A stretch of 64,000 nt of DNA from Chitinimonas arctica (GTDB lineage: Bacteria; Pseudomonadota; Gammaproteobacteria; Burkholderiales; Chitinimonadaceae): NCBI RefSeq assembly GCF_007431345.1, contig NZ_CP041730.1, positions 2,170,001-2,234,000 on the forward strand, given 5' to 3'. Below the pieces are notes generated by a model. It was not told where the DNA came from and made no database searches. It saw nothing but the letters and a program-made list of their open reading frames with translations. Positions 1 to 9,601 of this stretch are shown piece after piece (positions within the stretch are counted from its first letter, which is position 1; each line of letters begins with the position of its first letter). The position numbers and the translations under genes are program-made.

Positions 1-1318
1 TGGGCAAACTGCCTATGGGCATGTGCGCCCAGGCGGTTCCATCCAGAGCGGAGCTGCCCACCAGGGCGAAACCATCGGCGGTCTGCTCGCGTGAATCGGC
101 TCGTGTCGGGCGGTGCCGCTGTTTCAGCTGCAACAGCTGCCGACCCAGTTCGGTGTGGGCCAGCCCACGGCCGCGCCGCCATAGGTAGAACAGCCACATT
201 GCGCTGAATACGGTCAGGGTAGCCAACAGAAAGCCGATGGGGCGCTCATGGCTCACGCCAAGATATAGCTTGGCCGCCCCAAGCGACCACAGCAAGGCGC
301 CCGTTATCAATACCGGCATATCGCGCCTTGCCCGCCCCACGGTATCGAACAGCAGCTTTTGCTGTTCCAGCGATTGCCGAATGGACCGCATGGCAACACG
401 GCCAGCGTTCGATAAGCGAAGATAATGCTTAGCCTTACCGATGCCACGCAGAAGTTCGCGCTCAAATGCGTGCCTACCTCCCTGGCCGGCGGATGGCAGC
501 GAGTGCACCATGCCGGTGCTGCTCATCGACACCTGTTCGTACTGCGCCAATCGAAGCAAGCCGGTATCCAGCACACGGCGCTCGCCCCCTGCCAGGTAGG
601 CGGTCTGATAGCAATCCAGGCTAGGCGGCAACCTGGCCTCGGCGCTGCGGTCCCAGCGGCCAGACAGCCTCGGCCAGCGCCATGCGAGCAGCGCCCATAC
701 CACCAGCGCAGCCAAATAGCCGGCCAGGAAGTCCGGGCCCTGAATGTCCGCCAAGGTGGCACACGCGGTCAAAAGCAGGCTACCCGCCGCGCCGGCCAGC
801 GCGCCTGCACGCAGGCCGGGCAGCTCCGGCCTGCGCATGTACCAATGCCGCTTGGTATCCAGGCGAATAAAGCGGCTGGATACCGGCGCAGGCGGCCAGA
901 TATCGGCGGGGGCGGCTTCGCCGAACAAACGCTCGTAGCTGGCCAAGGTCTGCTGGTAGAGCAGCTGATATTGCCTATCCTGACTGGCCCCACCCCGGCT
1001 GGGTTCGTGGTGCAGGCTTTGCCGCAGGACGTTCGGGCAGAAGATTTCCCAATAATCGCGGCTATCGCATAAATGCAGGTGCCAGGCCTGATCCACCGCA
1101 TCGGATGGGGAAGCAATATGCCCGCTCGCGATGGCCAGCAGCACAAAACGTCGATACTCCTCGACGACGCGTCGCGCGTAGGCTGCGGACCAGCCATTCT
1201 GCTGGGCGAGTTTGGCACTGAAGGGCTGGGCATGGTCCGCCCGGTCCAGCGGGTGATGTTGTATCCGTCGATAAAGCGACTGCTGCATCGCGCTCATCGC
1301 GCCCTGCTCGGTACGCAT
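1..1318 (-). CDS. TIGR04222-like membrane protein, 3' end outside the window
   Basis: An open frame runs from an ATG at 1318 leftward to the window edge without a stop (about 439 codons seen). The N-terminal 130 residues are cytoplasm-like and carry a DQAWHLHL...YWEIFC signature that I associate with the TIGR04222 family of membrane proteins. Hydrophobic segments follow (PGLRAGALAGAAGSLLLTAC and FLAGYLAALVVWALLAW), then a soluble stretch, then another pair (PVLITGALLWSLGAAKLYLG and IGFLLATLTVFSAMWLFYLW). Family members often end in a glycine-rich tail, which would lie outside the window. Function is unknown. It is divergent from glpD, with only 66 bases between the two starts, so the promoters must be compact or overlapping. 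The plus-strand frames across this stretch are shadows. Confidence 0.75.
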   Translation of the reverse strand, partial: MRTEQGAMSAMQQSLYRRIQHHPLDRADHAQPFSAKLAQQNGWSAAYARRVVEEYRRFVLLAIASGHIASPSDAVDQAWHLHLCDSRDYWEIFCPNVLRQSLHHEPSRGGASQDRQYQLLYQQTLASYERLFGEAAPADIWPPAPVSSRFIRLDTKRHWYMRRPELPGLRAGALAGAAGSLLLTACATLADIQGPDFLAGYLAALVVWALLAWRWPRLSGRWDRSAEARLPPSLDCYQTAYLAGGERRVLDTGLLRLAQYEQVSMSSTGMVHSLPSAGQGGRHAFERELLRGIGKAKHYLRLSNAGRVAMRSIRQSLEQQKLLFDTVGRARRDMPVLITGALLWSLGAAKLYLGVSHERPIGFLLATLTVFSAMWLFYLWRRGRGLAHTELGRQLLQLKQRHRPTRADSREQTADGFALVGSSALDGTAWAHMPIGSLP

Positions 1319-1384
1319 GGCAAGACTCCTGGCCTGAACAGCAACGATCACAAGCATAACCCGATGGGCTATGGTGAATAGCCT

Positions 1385-2890
1385 ATGACAGCAAAATCCT
1401 ATGATCTTCTGGTGGTGGGCGGCGGCATCAATGGCGCCGGCATCGCCAATCATGCCGCGCAAGCGGGCCTGAACCCATTGCTGGTGGAGCAAGGCGATCT
1501 AGCCGGCGCCACTTCGTCCGCCTCCAGCAAGCTGATACACGGCGGCCTGCGCTACCTGGAACAACGCCAGTTCCGCTTGGTGCGCGAATCGCTGGGCGAA
1601 CGGGAAGTCCTATTGAAGATGGCCCCCCACCTGGTGCGGCCCTTGTCCTTCGTGCTGCCGCACCATGCCGGCCTGCGCCCAGCCTGGCTGATACGGCTGG
1701 GATTGTTTTGCTATGACCATCTTGGCGGGCGTGAACGCCTGCCGACTTCCTATGGCATCAATCTGCGCCGGCATGCCTGGGGTGAACCGCTGCAGCCGGC
1801 CTTCCGCAAGGGCTTCGTCTATGCCGACTGCTGGGCGGACGACGCCAGGCTGGTCCTGGCCAATGCGCTGCAATGTCAGGAGCTTGGCGGTACCGTCCGC
1901 ACCCGCACGCGACTGGAGCTAGCCCATCGGGAAGGCCGCCAATGGCGGGCCGAGCTGCGTAGCGCAACCGGCCAGAGCGAGGTGGTCTATACCCGCGCGC
2001 TGGTCAATGCCGCCGGGCCCTGGGTGGAACAGGTGCTGAAACAGAGGCTGCGTTTAGGCGCCCGAGACTCGGTCAAGATGGTCAAAGGCAGCCATATCGT
2101 CGTGCCGGCGCTGCATCCGGGGCCGCAAGCCTATATCTTGCAGCATCAGGATGGCCGCATCGTCTTCGTGCTGCCGTACGAGGGGCGGTTCAGCCTGATC
2201 GGCACGACCGATATCGTCCATGACGGCGATCCCGGCGAAGTCCATTGCTCGGATGCGGAGGTGAGCTATCTGTGCGAGTTGGTGGGCCAATATTTCCAAC
2301 GGCCACCCACGCCGGAGCAGGTGGTCTGGCGTTTTGCCGGCGTCCGACCGCTGTATGACGACCGCAGCGAGAATCCTTCCGCCATCACCCGCGACTACAC
2401 CCTGCGGCTGGACCGCGAGGGTGCACCGGTCCTGTCCGTTTTCGGTGGCAAGCTGACCACCTATCGCCAGCTTGCCCGCCACGCCATGCAGTCGCTGCAG
2501 CCCTATTTCGACCGCATGCGGCTGCCCGACAACCCCACTACCTTAGTCGGCGGGGATCTACCAGGCGGTGATTTCGAGGCTTTTCTGCAAGATGCGCGGC
2601 TGCGCTATGGCGAGCTCGAACCGGACTTGCTGCTGCGGCTGGCCAGGCAGTTCGGCGATCGCTTGCACAAACTGTTGGCCGGCGTACGGGACACTACCGA
2701 CCTGGGCCAGCATTTCGGCGCGGGTTTGTACGAACGGGAAGTCCGCTATTTGCAGCTGGAGGAATGGGCGGTCAGCGCCGAAGACATACTCTGGCGCCGC
2801 ACCAAACGGGGCCTGCATATGAGTGCAGCGGAGCAGGCGGCGCTGGTGGAATGGATGGCAGGTTCGCAGCGGTATTCGGCGGGAGGGTAA
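1385..2890 (+). CDS. glpD: Aerobic glycerol-3-phosphate dehydrogenase
   Basis: This 501-residue FAD enzyme oxidises sn-glycerol-3-phosphate to dihydroxyacetone phosphate at the inner face of the membrane and passes electrons to quinone. The N-terminus has the dinucleotide-binding motif VVGGGINGAG (residues 10-19). It is followed by the family signature TSSASSKLIHGGLRYLE near residue 50 and a conserved VFGGKLTTYRQLA block near residue 360. The length matches bacterial GlpD. No glpK, glpF or glpR is next to it, so it is encoded alone here. A strong bidirectional terminator follows directly. The start is the first ATG in frame; its ribosome-binding site is weak. Confidence 0.95.
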   Translation: MTAKSYDLLVVGGGINGAGIANHAAQAGLNPLLVEQGDLAGATSSASSKLIHGGLRYLEQRQFRLVRESLGEREVLLKMAPHLVRPLSFVLPHHAGLRPAWLIRLGLFCYDHLGGRERLPTSYGINLRRHAWGEPLQPAFRKGFVYADCWADDARLVLANALQCQELGGTVRTRTRLELAHREGRQWRAELRSATGQSEVVYTRALVNAAGPWVEQVLKQRLRLGARDSVKMVKGSHIVVPALHPGPQAYILQHQDGRIVFVLPYEGRFSLIGTTDIVHDGDPGEVHCSDAEVSYLCELVGQYFQRPPTPEQVVWRFAGVRPLYDDRSENPSAITRDYTLRLDREGAPVLSVFGGKLTTYRQLARHAMQSLQPYFDRMRLPDNPTTLVGGDLPGGDFEAFLQDARLRYGELEPDLLLRLARQFGDRLHKLLAGVRDTTDLGQHFGAGLYEREVRYLQLEEWAVSAEDILWRRTKRGLHMSAAEQAALVEWMAGSQRYSAGG

Positions 2891-2930
2891 CGCCATTGCA
2901 CCGGCAACCATGTTGGTACGGACAATTGAA

Positions 2931-2957
2931 AACGCCCCGCAAAATTTGCGGGGCGTT
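2931..2957. terminator. Bidirectional intrinsic terminator between glpD and chpA
   Basis: Two perfect 13-base arms (AACGCCCCGCAAA and its complement) flank a single A. The hairpin is GC-rich with A/T runs on both sides, so it can stop the two convergent transcripts. Confidence 0.85.
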
Positions 2958-2972
2958 TCTGGTTGGAGCGGA

Positions 2973-5900
2973 TCAACCGGCGGCCACTTCCTCGCCTATC
3001 AGGCGGCGGATATGTTCCAGTAGTTCGTCTTCCTGATACGGCTTACCCAGGAAGGCGTTCACACCCAGTTCGAAAGCGTAGTTCTTGTGCTTATCGGCGG
3101 TCCGCGAGGTGATCATGATGATCGGGATATCGCGCAGGCCGGCATTGGCGCGCATATTGCGCGTCAATTCGAAGCCGTCCATACGCGGCATTTCCACGTC
3201 CAGCAGCATCACGGCCGGGCGGATGTCCTGCAGTTTCTGCAGCGCATCCACGCCGTCCTTGGCGGTCTCCACCTGGTAGCCTTCGCGCGCCAGCAGGCGA
3301 CCGGTGATCTTGCGCACGGTCAAGGAATCGTCGACCACCATTACGATCGGCGAAACCTGCATGATCTCTTCCGGCGCAGGCGCGCTGGCTGCCATGGCGG
3401 CGTCGAAATCGGCCACAGGTGCATCGGCACGGCGTTGCAGCAGTGCCAACGGGTTGATGATCAGCACGATTTCACCGTTACCCAGCACCGTTGCGCCGGC
3501 GATACCGGCTACCCGCACCAGCTGCGGACCGATGTTCTTCACCACGACTTCCTGGTTCTTCACCAGGGTGTCGACGTGTACGGCGATCCGATGCACGCCG
3601 GAACGCAGCAGCATCACGGTGTTGTAGCGCTTCTGCTCGGGCTGGCTGTCGTAGTCGCCCAGCAGGCGCGGCAGGTAATGGAAGGGATAGACATTGCCCT
3701 GCCATTCGGCCTGGTGGCGCTGATACAGCTCGTTGAGCGGCTCTATCTTCACTTCCTGCACTTGCTCCACCATCACCGAGGGGATGGCGAACAGCTTGTC
3801 CGCTACCTTGACCAGTACCGCCTGCGTAACCGCCAGGGTCAAAGGCAGGTGGATGGTGAAGGTGGTGCCTTGGCCGCGTTCGGAGGTGACTTCGACACGG
3901 CCGCCCAAGTCTTCGATCTCGGTCTTGACCACATCCATGCCGATACCACGGCCGGACAGCTGGGTCACCGAACTGGCGGTGGAGAATCCCACCTCGAAGA
4001 TCAGCGCCATGATCTGCGCGTCGGTGTATTCGCCGCCCGCTTCGATCATGCCTTTTTCCAGGCCCTTCTGGCGGATGCGGTCGATATCCAGGCCGATGCC
4101 GTCGTCGCGCAGGACCAGGACCAGTTCATTACCTTCCTGGCGGGCTTCCACGACGATTTCGCCGAATTCGTTCTTGCCGCTGGACAGCCGTTGCTCCGGC
4201 TTTTCCAAGCCATGGTCGATGGCGTTGCGCAGCATATGCTCGAACGGCGATACCATTTTTTCCAGCACGCCACGGTCGATCTCGGACCGGCCGCCGCGGA
4301 TTTCCAGGTTCACCTTCTTGCTGGTTTCCTTACCGGTCTGGCGCACCAGCCGGTATAGACGTTCGGATACCGAGGAGAACGGCACCATGCGCACGCGCAT
4401 CAGTTCCTGTTGCAGATCGCGCGTCATGCGCGCTTGCTGCGTCAGGGCGGCCGACGACTCATCCAGGTTCTTCAACAGATTGTGCTGAACGGTCGCAACG
4501 TCATTGACGCTCTCGGCCATAAAGCGGGTCAGTTCCTGCAAGCGGCTGAAGCGGTCGAATTCCAGCGGGTCGAAATCGGGCAGATCGGTGGCGTGGGCCA
4601 TCCGCGACTGCATCTGCGATTCGGCCTGGATTTCGATCTCGCGCAGCTGGCCGCGCAGGCGGCCGACGTTGTCGGTCAGATCGAGCAGCGAGCGCTTGAG
4701 CGCCAGCATTTCCGACTCGATACGGGTACGCGAAATCGACACCTCACCCGCCTGGTTGACCAGCCGGTCGACCAGGTCGGAGCGCACGCGCAGGCTGGAC
4801 TTGCCGGCGTCCGGGTCGACCAGGCCCAACGGCTGGGCTGCCACCACGCGGCCCGGCTTGGCTTGGCCGGCCTGGCTGCCACCGGTTTCCGCCAGGGACT
4901 CGGCCACCATTTCGGCGATATCCGCCTCGGCCTCCGCATTGGGATCGCCATTGACCAGGTGATCCTGCAACTCGGTGATGGCATCGAGGTCCAGATCCAA
5001 CTCGTCGATCAAGGCCAGCGGCAGATGCTCGCCAGCATTGAGCAGCCGTGTTTCCATATTGTGGGTGGCTTCACCCATGCGCATGGCGCCGGCCATACGG
5101 GCGCTACCCTTGAGGGTATGCAGCACCCGCTTGAGCGAATCATGCGTTTCGCTCTTGCCCGGCTCGCCGCGCAATGCCCGCAGATCGGCCGACAACTGCG
5201 GCAGCAATTCCTGCATTTCTTCCAGGAAGATAGGCAGCAACTGTTCGTCGATCTCGTCGTGCACGGTGATCTCGGCCAGCCGGTCGGGGCTGGTGAGATG
5301 AATCACGCTGCCCACGCCATCGGCTTCGGCCGGGCTTGGCGCCTCGATCGGCAAGGCGGCTACTTCTTCGTATTGCGGCAAATCGCCCGTTTCGACGGCT
5401 GCTACATCCAGGCCGGTATCATCGGCAGGACGCTCGCCGACTTCCATTACGATGGTTTCATCGATATGGGCGAGCGGCATATCGTTCAGCGCCGCATCGG
5501 TCAAAGGCAGATCAAACGGTTCGATGGCTTCGGCTTCGAGCAGGACCGGCTCGAAATCGCCCGCTGGTGCTTCCTCGTCGAACGACAGCGAGACAGGCAG
5601 CTCCAATTCCGGCTCCGGTACGGACACCGGCTCTGCCGCCACTTCCGGCTCCGGCAGCCACTCCGGCTCGGCCTCCGGCAGCTCGATCGCTTCCGCCGCG
5701 GTTTCGACCGCAACGATCTCGACGGGCTGTGCTTCCGGGAATGGCTCCGGCTCGGTGTCCAGCGACAGATCCAGGCCGTGGTCGGCCTCTTCCAGCACGA
5801 ACGAGGGCGCTTCGGCTTCAACCGTGACGCCGTCCGAGGCGGACGACAGATCCAGGGCCAGGTCGTCTTCGTCCAGGCTGAGATCCAGACCGTCGAATTC

Positions 5901-8900
5901 GACCGGCGCTTCGACCGCTTGCGCCGTACCCTCGCCGCTGCCGATGGCATCCGGCAGGCTCAGCTCGATATCGAGCTCCTGCTCCAGTTCCTCTTCGCTG
6001 CGACGCATTTCCTGCGCCACGGGCTGCGAGGCCTCCGGCAGGCTGAGGGTCAGCGCATCTTCGCTGCCCTCTTCGGCCAGGTCCAGGGCAGGCGTATCCG
6101 GTAGGCTCAAGTCGAGGTCGAAGTGGTCTTCCGCCTGTTCGGGCAGCTCCAGGCCGATCTCGAGATCGGATTCGGCCGTCAAGGCTGTCGGCGTCTCGCT
6201 TGCCGCCACGACCAATGCCGGTTCGATGGTTTCGTCGCCCAGGTCGAAATCCAGGCCGATATCATCCAGATCGAGCACGGCTTCATCGGCGCTTTCCAGC
6301 GACACGGCTTCCACCGGTGCAGGCAACTCGACCGGCGCGGCGACGGCCGGCGCGGCGACTTCCACCGGCGGCAGGTCCAGGACGGAGCCGGGCAACGGCG
6401 TATCCTTGAGCCGGTCCACCAGGGCCATCAGCCGGCCGATGGTCTGAGGCTCATCCGACGGTGTTTCGTAGCGGCCGATCTGGCCCAGCATCACGCCGAT
6501 CTTGTCGATGGCATGGGACAGGATGTCGTAATCGGCTTGTTCCGGTTCGCCGCCGACTTTTTCATACGCCAGTAGCGCTTGTTCGATGGCATAGCCCAAT
6601 TCGCCCAGCGCGGTAAAGCCGGTGGTATTGGCGATGCCGCACAAGGTGTGGGCGGCATGGACGAATTCAGGCCGGACTTCGCCGCGTGCGCTGAAATCGA
6701 TAAAGGCGTCATTCAGCGTGGCGAAGTGGTGATAGGCCTCGTCCAGGAATATCCCGAACAGCGCCTTGGAAATAACGATGTCGCCGATAACCAGTTCGGC
6801 GGTGTCGGCTTCCTGCTCCGTGCGAGCCAGTTCCAGGGAACCGGGTTCCAGCGCGACGTCCGCCGCGGCCGCATCCAGCTCCAAGCCGAGGTCGAAATCG
6901 AGACCTTCGGCGACTTCCAGCGTCGGCAGTTCGAGATCGATGTGTTCAGTTGCGGCCAGCTCAGGTTCAGCCAGATCCGGCGCGGTTGCTTCCAGGTCAA
7001 AGCTGAAATCGACTAGGGCCGGCTCTGCTTCGGCGGGCGCCGGCGCTGCGCCGATTTCCAGGGTCGCGTCGGCTTCGGATAGATCGAACACAGGCAAAGT
7101 GGCCGCTTCATCCACCATCGCAGGCGGCGCCATCTCGACAGCGGCAGCCGGCGCTTCGGCCGCGCTGACTTCGGTTTCGCCGCCGCTTTTCAGCGACTCG
7201 GCCTGGGCAAACAGGCTGCTGGCCTCGACCAAGGCGGCACCCGATTGCTTGAGTTCTTCCACCCAGGTCGAAAAATGCTGCGAGGCCTGCTCGATCAGTT
7301 GCAACAGGGCAGGATTGGCGCGTTTTTCGTCCTGCAGCCACTTGTTCAGAACCTGTTCGACGGCCCAGGCCACTTCACCCAGCTGGTTCAGGCCCACCAT
7401 GCGGCCGCTACCCTTAAGGGTGTGGAAGCCACGGCGGATGACGGTGAGGGCATCCTTATTGGTCGGCTGGTCACGGACGACGGCCAGGTGGCTGTTGACG
7501 TTGTCCAGCACCTCGACCGCTTCTTCCAGGTAAACCTCCAGCAGCTCGGCATCCACGGCCGCATCGCTGACCACTTCGCTGGCCGGTGCGGGAGGCGCGT
7601 TCGCTTCGTGCAGGGCCGGATGCAGTTCCGCCTCGGCTTCCGGACCGCTGGCGAACTCCGCCGCGATCTGTTCGGCTTGGCTAGGCTCGCTGGCGGCGGG
7701 CTCTTCTTCCATTACATCGCCGCGAATCTTATGCAGCCACGGGGCGATCAGGCGATGCCGGCCAGCTTCCTCGCGCTTGAGCGCATCGATATAGAAACCC
7801 AGGCTGGAAAACGCTTCAGCCAGGAATTCCAGTTCTTCGGCTGGTGCTTGGTAATCCTCGGCCTGGCAGCTTTTGACGATATTGGCGCAGGCATCGAGTA
7901 TCAGTTGCGCGTCACGCTCGTCGAGCATGGTCAGCGCACCGCGAATCTGGCGGATGGCGCCGTCGGTGCCGGCCAGTTCACCACGGGTGCTGCTGTCGCG
8001 GAAGAAGTCGTCCAGCGTTTGCTCGATCTGGCCCAGATTGGACTGGATCTCCTGCGCAACCTGGGAAATCAACAGGCGTTCCTGGGCGCGGCGCGAGACC
8101 TCGTCCAGCAGGGTGACTTCGGGCGAGCCTACGGTATTGTCGCGTAGCCGTGCCTGCATCGCGACAGCTTGCGCCGGGAAATCGGTGGAACGTTCCGGAA
8201 ATACAATCAGCGAGTTTTCCAGCAGCAGTAGAGCGGTGGCGACTTCCAGCGCCTGGCCCTCGGCCGGTGCCGCCTTCATCTTGCCGACCACTTCCATCAC
8301 CGCGGTGACCAGGTCGTCAAAGCCCACAATCGCCAGGATGCCGCTGCGTTTGGCGAATTCGGACAATTGCTGGCGGAAAGCCGGCAGGCGATCGAAACTT
8401 CCGCCACCTACCCGTGCCCAATTGTCCTTGGCTTGGCCGACCAACTCTTTCAGTTCGCGTGCAACCTGCAGCGAAACCAGCTGCTGGGCATCGTCCTCCA
8501 GCGCACCGGAGGGCAATAGCGCATTCAGGCCAAAGGCTTGCCGCACGGCGGCACACTGGACACTTTGGGTCTCGAGGTGGGCGACGCCATACAGCACGTC
8601 ACGGAACAGCCGCTCGGCAACCTTGCCGCCGCTATCCGACAAACGCTTGAGTTGTTGATTGAGGCGAACGAACAGCTGCTTCAGATCAATATCGAGCTTG
8701 GCGCGATTATCGACGCTACCCTCGGCCAGCGCCGCTGCGGCCCACCAGAAACCTCTTTGCAGGTTGCTGGTCTGACTGCGTGCGACGCCGAACAGGGCTT
8801 GCACCATCCATTGGCCGCCCTCGCGGCGCTCGCCCTTGATCCACTTGAGCAGGCCCGCTTCAAAACGGCTGCGGGCGCTTTTCAGATAAGGTCCAAGCGC

Positions 8901-9374
8901 GGCCTCGTCCATCTTGGCGACGACAAGGTTGGGCGGCAAGGTGGCCGACAGGGGTGGGAAGAACAACTCCGCGCCGCTGCTGGAACGCTCGCCGCGCTGT
9001 TCGCGCACCCGGCGATAGCTGGGCAGCAGCTTCAGTGCCAGGTCGGGCGCACCGTTGATCAGCGCTTCCAGGTATTGCGTCAGGCTTTGTGCTGCGTCGG
9101 TGACGGCGGCCAGCAGGCTGGCCTCGGCCTCGCCTCGCTCCACGCTGCCTACCGCGACTTCCAATTCCTCGGCAAAGCGGGCCGCGCCGGACAAGCCGAC
9201 CATTTCGACCGCGCCACGGACTTGGTGTAAATGTGTCTGGGCGAATTTAAGTTCCGCCGCGTCGGCCTGGGTGGCGTATTTCGCTAGGCTCTGGCGGGCT
9301 TTATCCAGTGCTTGATCGATTTCGCCTTTGACCCAGATCAGCGAACCCAGATCGAATTCGGTGTGCGCGCTCAT
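2973..9374 (-). CDS. chpA: ChpA-like hybrid chemotaxis histidine kinase, type IV pilus (twitching) pathway
   Basis: This 2133-residue protein is the CheA-type kinase of the Pil-Chp system, which controls twitching motility and surface sensing. The order seen is: a degenerate Hpt-like N-terminus (HLHQVRGA); Hpt with HTLKGSGRM (His near 652); a degenerate Hpt with HTLCGIAN (near 909); a long acidic linker rich in repeated LDLSL/LSLP motifs; Hpt with HTLKGSARM (near 1418); the dimerisation helix; the ATPase with HMLRNAIDHG (near 1716) and GRGIGMDVV; a CheW-like domain; and a C-terminal receiver with LLDVEMPRMDG (phospho-Asp near 2058). It is the last gene of the pilG-H-I-J-chpA run. No CheR- or CheB-type adaptation gene lies in the cluster. 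The identification is firm; how many Hpt sites are active is inferred from which histidines remain. Confidence 0.95.
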   Translation of the reverse strand: MSAHTEFDLGSLIWVKGEIDQALDKARQSLAKYATQADAAELKFAQTHLHQVRGAVEMVGLSGAARFAEELEVAVGSVERGEAEASLLAAVTDAAQSLTQYLEALINGAPDLALKLLPSYRRVREQRGERSSSGAELFFPPLSATLPPNLVVAKMDEAALGPYLKSARSRFEAGLLKWIKGERREGGQWMVQALFGVARSQTSNLQRGFWWAAAALAEGSVDNRAKLDIDLKQLFVRLNQQLKRLSDSGGKVAERLFRDVLYGVAHLETQSVQCAAVRQAFGLNALLPSGALEDDAQQLVSLQVARELKELVGQAKDNWARVGGGSFDRLPAFRQQLSEFAKRSGILAIVGFDDLVTAVMEVVGKMKAAPAEGQALEVATALLLLENSLIVFPERSTDFPAQAVAMQARLRDNTVGSPEVTLLDEVSRRAQERLLISQVAQEIQSNLGQIEQTLDDFFRDSSTRGELAGTDGAIRQIRGALTMLDERDAQLILDACANIVKSCQAEDYQAPAEELEFLAEAFSSLGFYIDALKREEAGRHRLIAPWLHKIRGDVMEEEPAASEPSQAEQIAAEFASGPEAEAELHPALHEANAPPAPASEVVSDAAVDAELLEVYLEEAVEVLDNVNSHLAVVRDQPTNKDALTVIRRGFHTLKGSGRMVGLNQLGEVAWAVEQVLNKWLQDEKRANPALLQLIEQASQHFSTWVEELKQSGAALVEASSLFAQAESLKSGGETEVSAAEAPAAAVEMAPPAMVDEAATLPVFDLSEADATLEIGAAPAPAEAEPALVDFSFDLEATAPDLAEPELAATEHIDLELPTLEVAEGLDFDLGLELDAAAADVALEPGSLELARTEQEADTAELVIGDIVISKALFGIFLDEAYHHFATLNDAFIDFSARGEVRPEFVHAAHTLCGIANTTGFTALGELGYAIEQALLAYEKVGGEPEQADYDILSHAIDKIGVMLGQIGRYETPSDEPQTIGRLMALVDRLKDTPLPGSVLDLPPVEVAAPAVAAPVELPAPVEAVSLESADEAVLDLDDIGLDFDLGDETIEPALVVAASETPTALTAESDLEIGLELPEQAEDHFDLDLSLPDTPALDLAEEGSEDALTLSLPEASQPVAQEMRRSEEELEQELDIELSLPDAIGSGEGTAQAVEAPVEFDGLDLSLDEDDLALDLSSASDGVTVEAEAPSFVLEEADHGLDLSLDTEPEPFPEAQPVEIVAVETAAEAIELPEAEPEWLPEPEVAAEPVSVPEPELELPVSLSFDEEAPAGDFEPVLLEAEAIEPFDLPLTDAALNDMPLAHIDETIVMEVGERPADDTGLDVAAVETGDLPQYEEVAALPIEAPSPAEADGVGSVIHLTSPDRLAEITVHDEIDEQLLPIFLEEMQELLPQLSADLRALRGEPGKSETHDSLKRVLHTLKGSARMAGAMRMGEATHNMETRLLNAGEHLPLALIDELDLDLDAITELQDHLVNGDPNAEAEADIAEMVAESLAETGGSQAGQAKPGRVVAAQPLGLVDPDAGKSSLRVRSDLVDRLVNQAGEVSISRTRIESEMLALKRSLLDLTDNVGRLRGQLREIEIQAESQMQSRMAHATDLPDFDPLEFDRFSRLQELTRFMAESVNDVATVQHNLLKNLDESSAALTQQARMTRDLQQELMRVRMVPFSSVSERLYRLVRQTGKETSKKVNLEIRGGRSEIDRGVLEKMVSPFEHMLRNAIDHGLEKPEQRLSSGKNEFGEIVVEARQEGNELVLVLRDDGIGLDIDRIRQKGLEKGMIEAGGEYTDAQIMALIFEVGFSTASSVTQLSGRGIGMDVVKTEIEDLGGRVEVTSERGQGTTFTIHLPLTLAVTQAVLVKVADKLFAIPSVMVEQVQEVKIEPLNELYQRHQAEWQGNVYPFHYLPRLLGDYDSQPEQKRYNTVMLLRSGVHRIAVHVDTLVKNQEVVVKNIGPQLVRVAGIAGATVLGNGEIVLIINPLALLQRRADAPVADFDAAMAASAPAPEEIMQVSPIVMVVDDSLTVRKITGRLLAREGYQVETAKDGVDALQKLQDIRPAVMLLDVEMPRMDGFELTRNMRANAGLRDIPIIMITSRTADKHKNYAFELGVNAFLGKPYQEDELLEHIRRLIGEEVAAG

Positions 9375-9499
9375 CAGTATTATGGTTCCGCTTTATGGCT
9401 GCATAGCAGCTTTGCCGCCGCGACGGGATCGCGCAACGGCCTTGACCGAATTAACAGGAAAGACACCCCAGCCGCCGCGCCGACCAGCATCGGCGAGGC

Positions 9500-9519
9500 G
9501 CCCTCGCGAAGGCGAGGGC
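9500..9519. repeat. Small GC-rich hairpin in the pilJ-chpA gap
   Basis: Arms GCCCTCGC and GCGAGGGC surround four bases in the 227-base gap between pilJ and chpA. There is no U-tract, so it may attenuate or protect mRNA rather than terminate it. The rest of the gap shows no gene; in the Pseudomonas aeruginosa cluster pilK sits at this position. Confidence 0.4.
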
Positions 9520-9601
9520 GGTGGGAATGAAACTCGATCTGCGGCAGCGCTTGCACGAGGTGTCTTTCTATCCACGGGCGTGGTGCCCGGCACAATGCCC
9601 G

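Noticed and set aside
3087..6104. Long plus-strand open frames opposite chpA
   Set aside because: They mirror the codon bias of the high-GC chpA gene on the other strand, give His/Gln/Arg-rich sequence with no domain, and overlap a certain gene.
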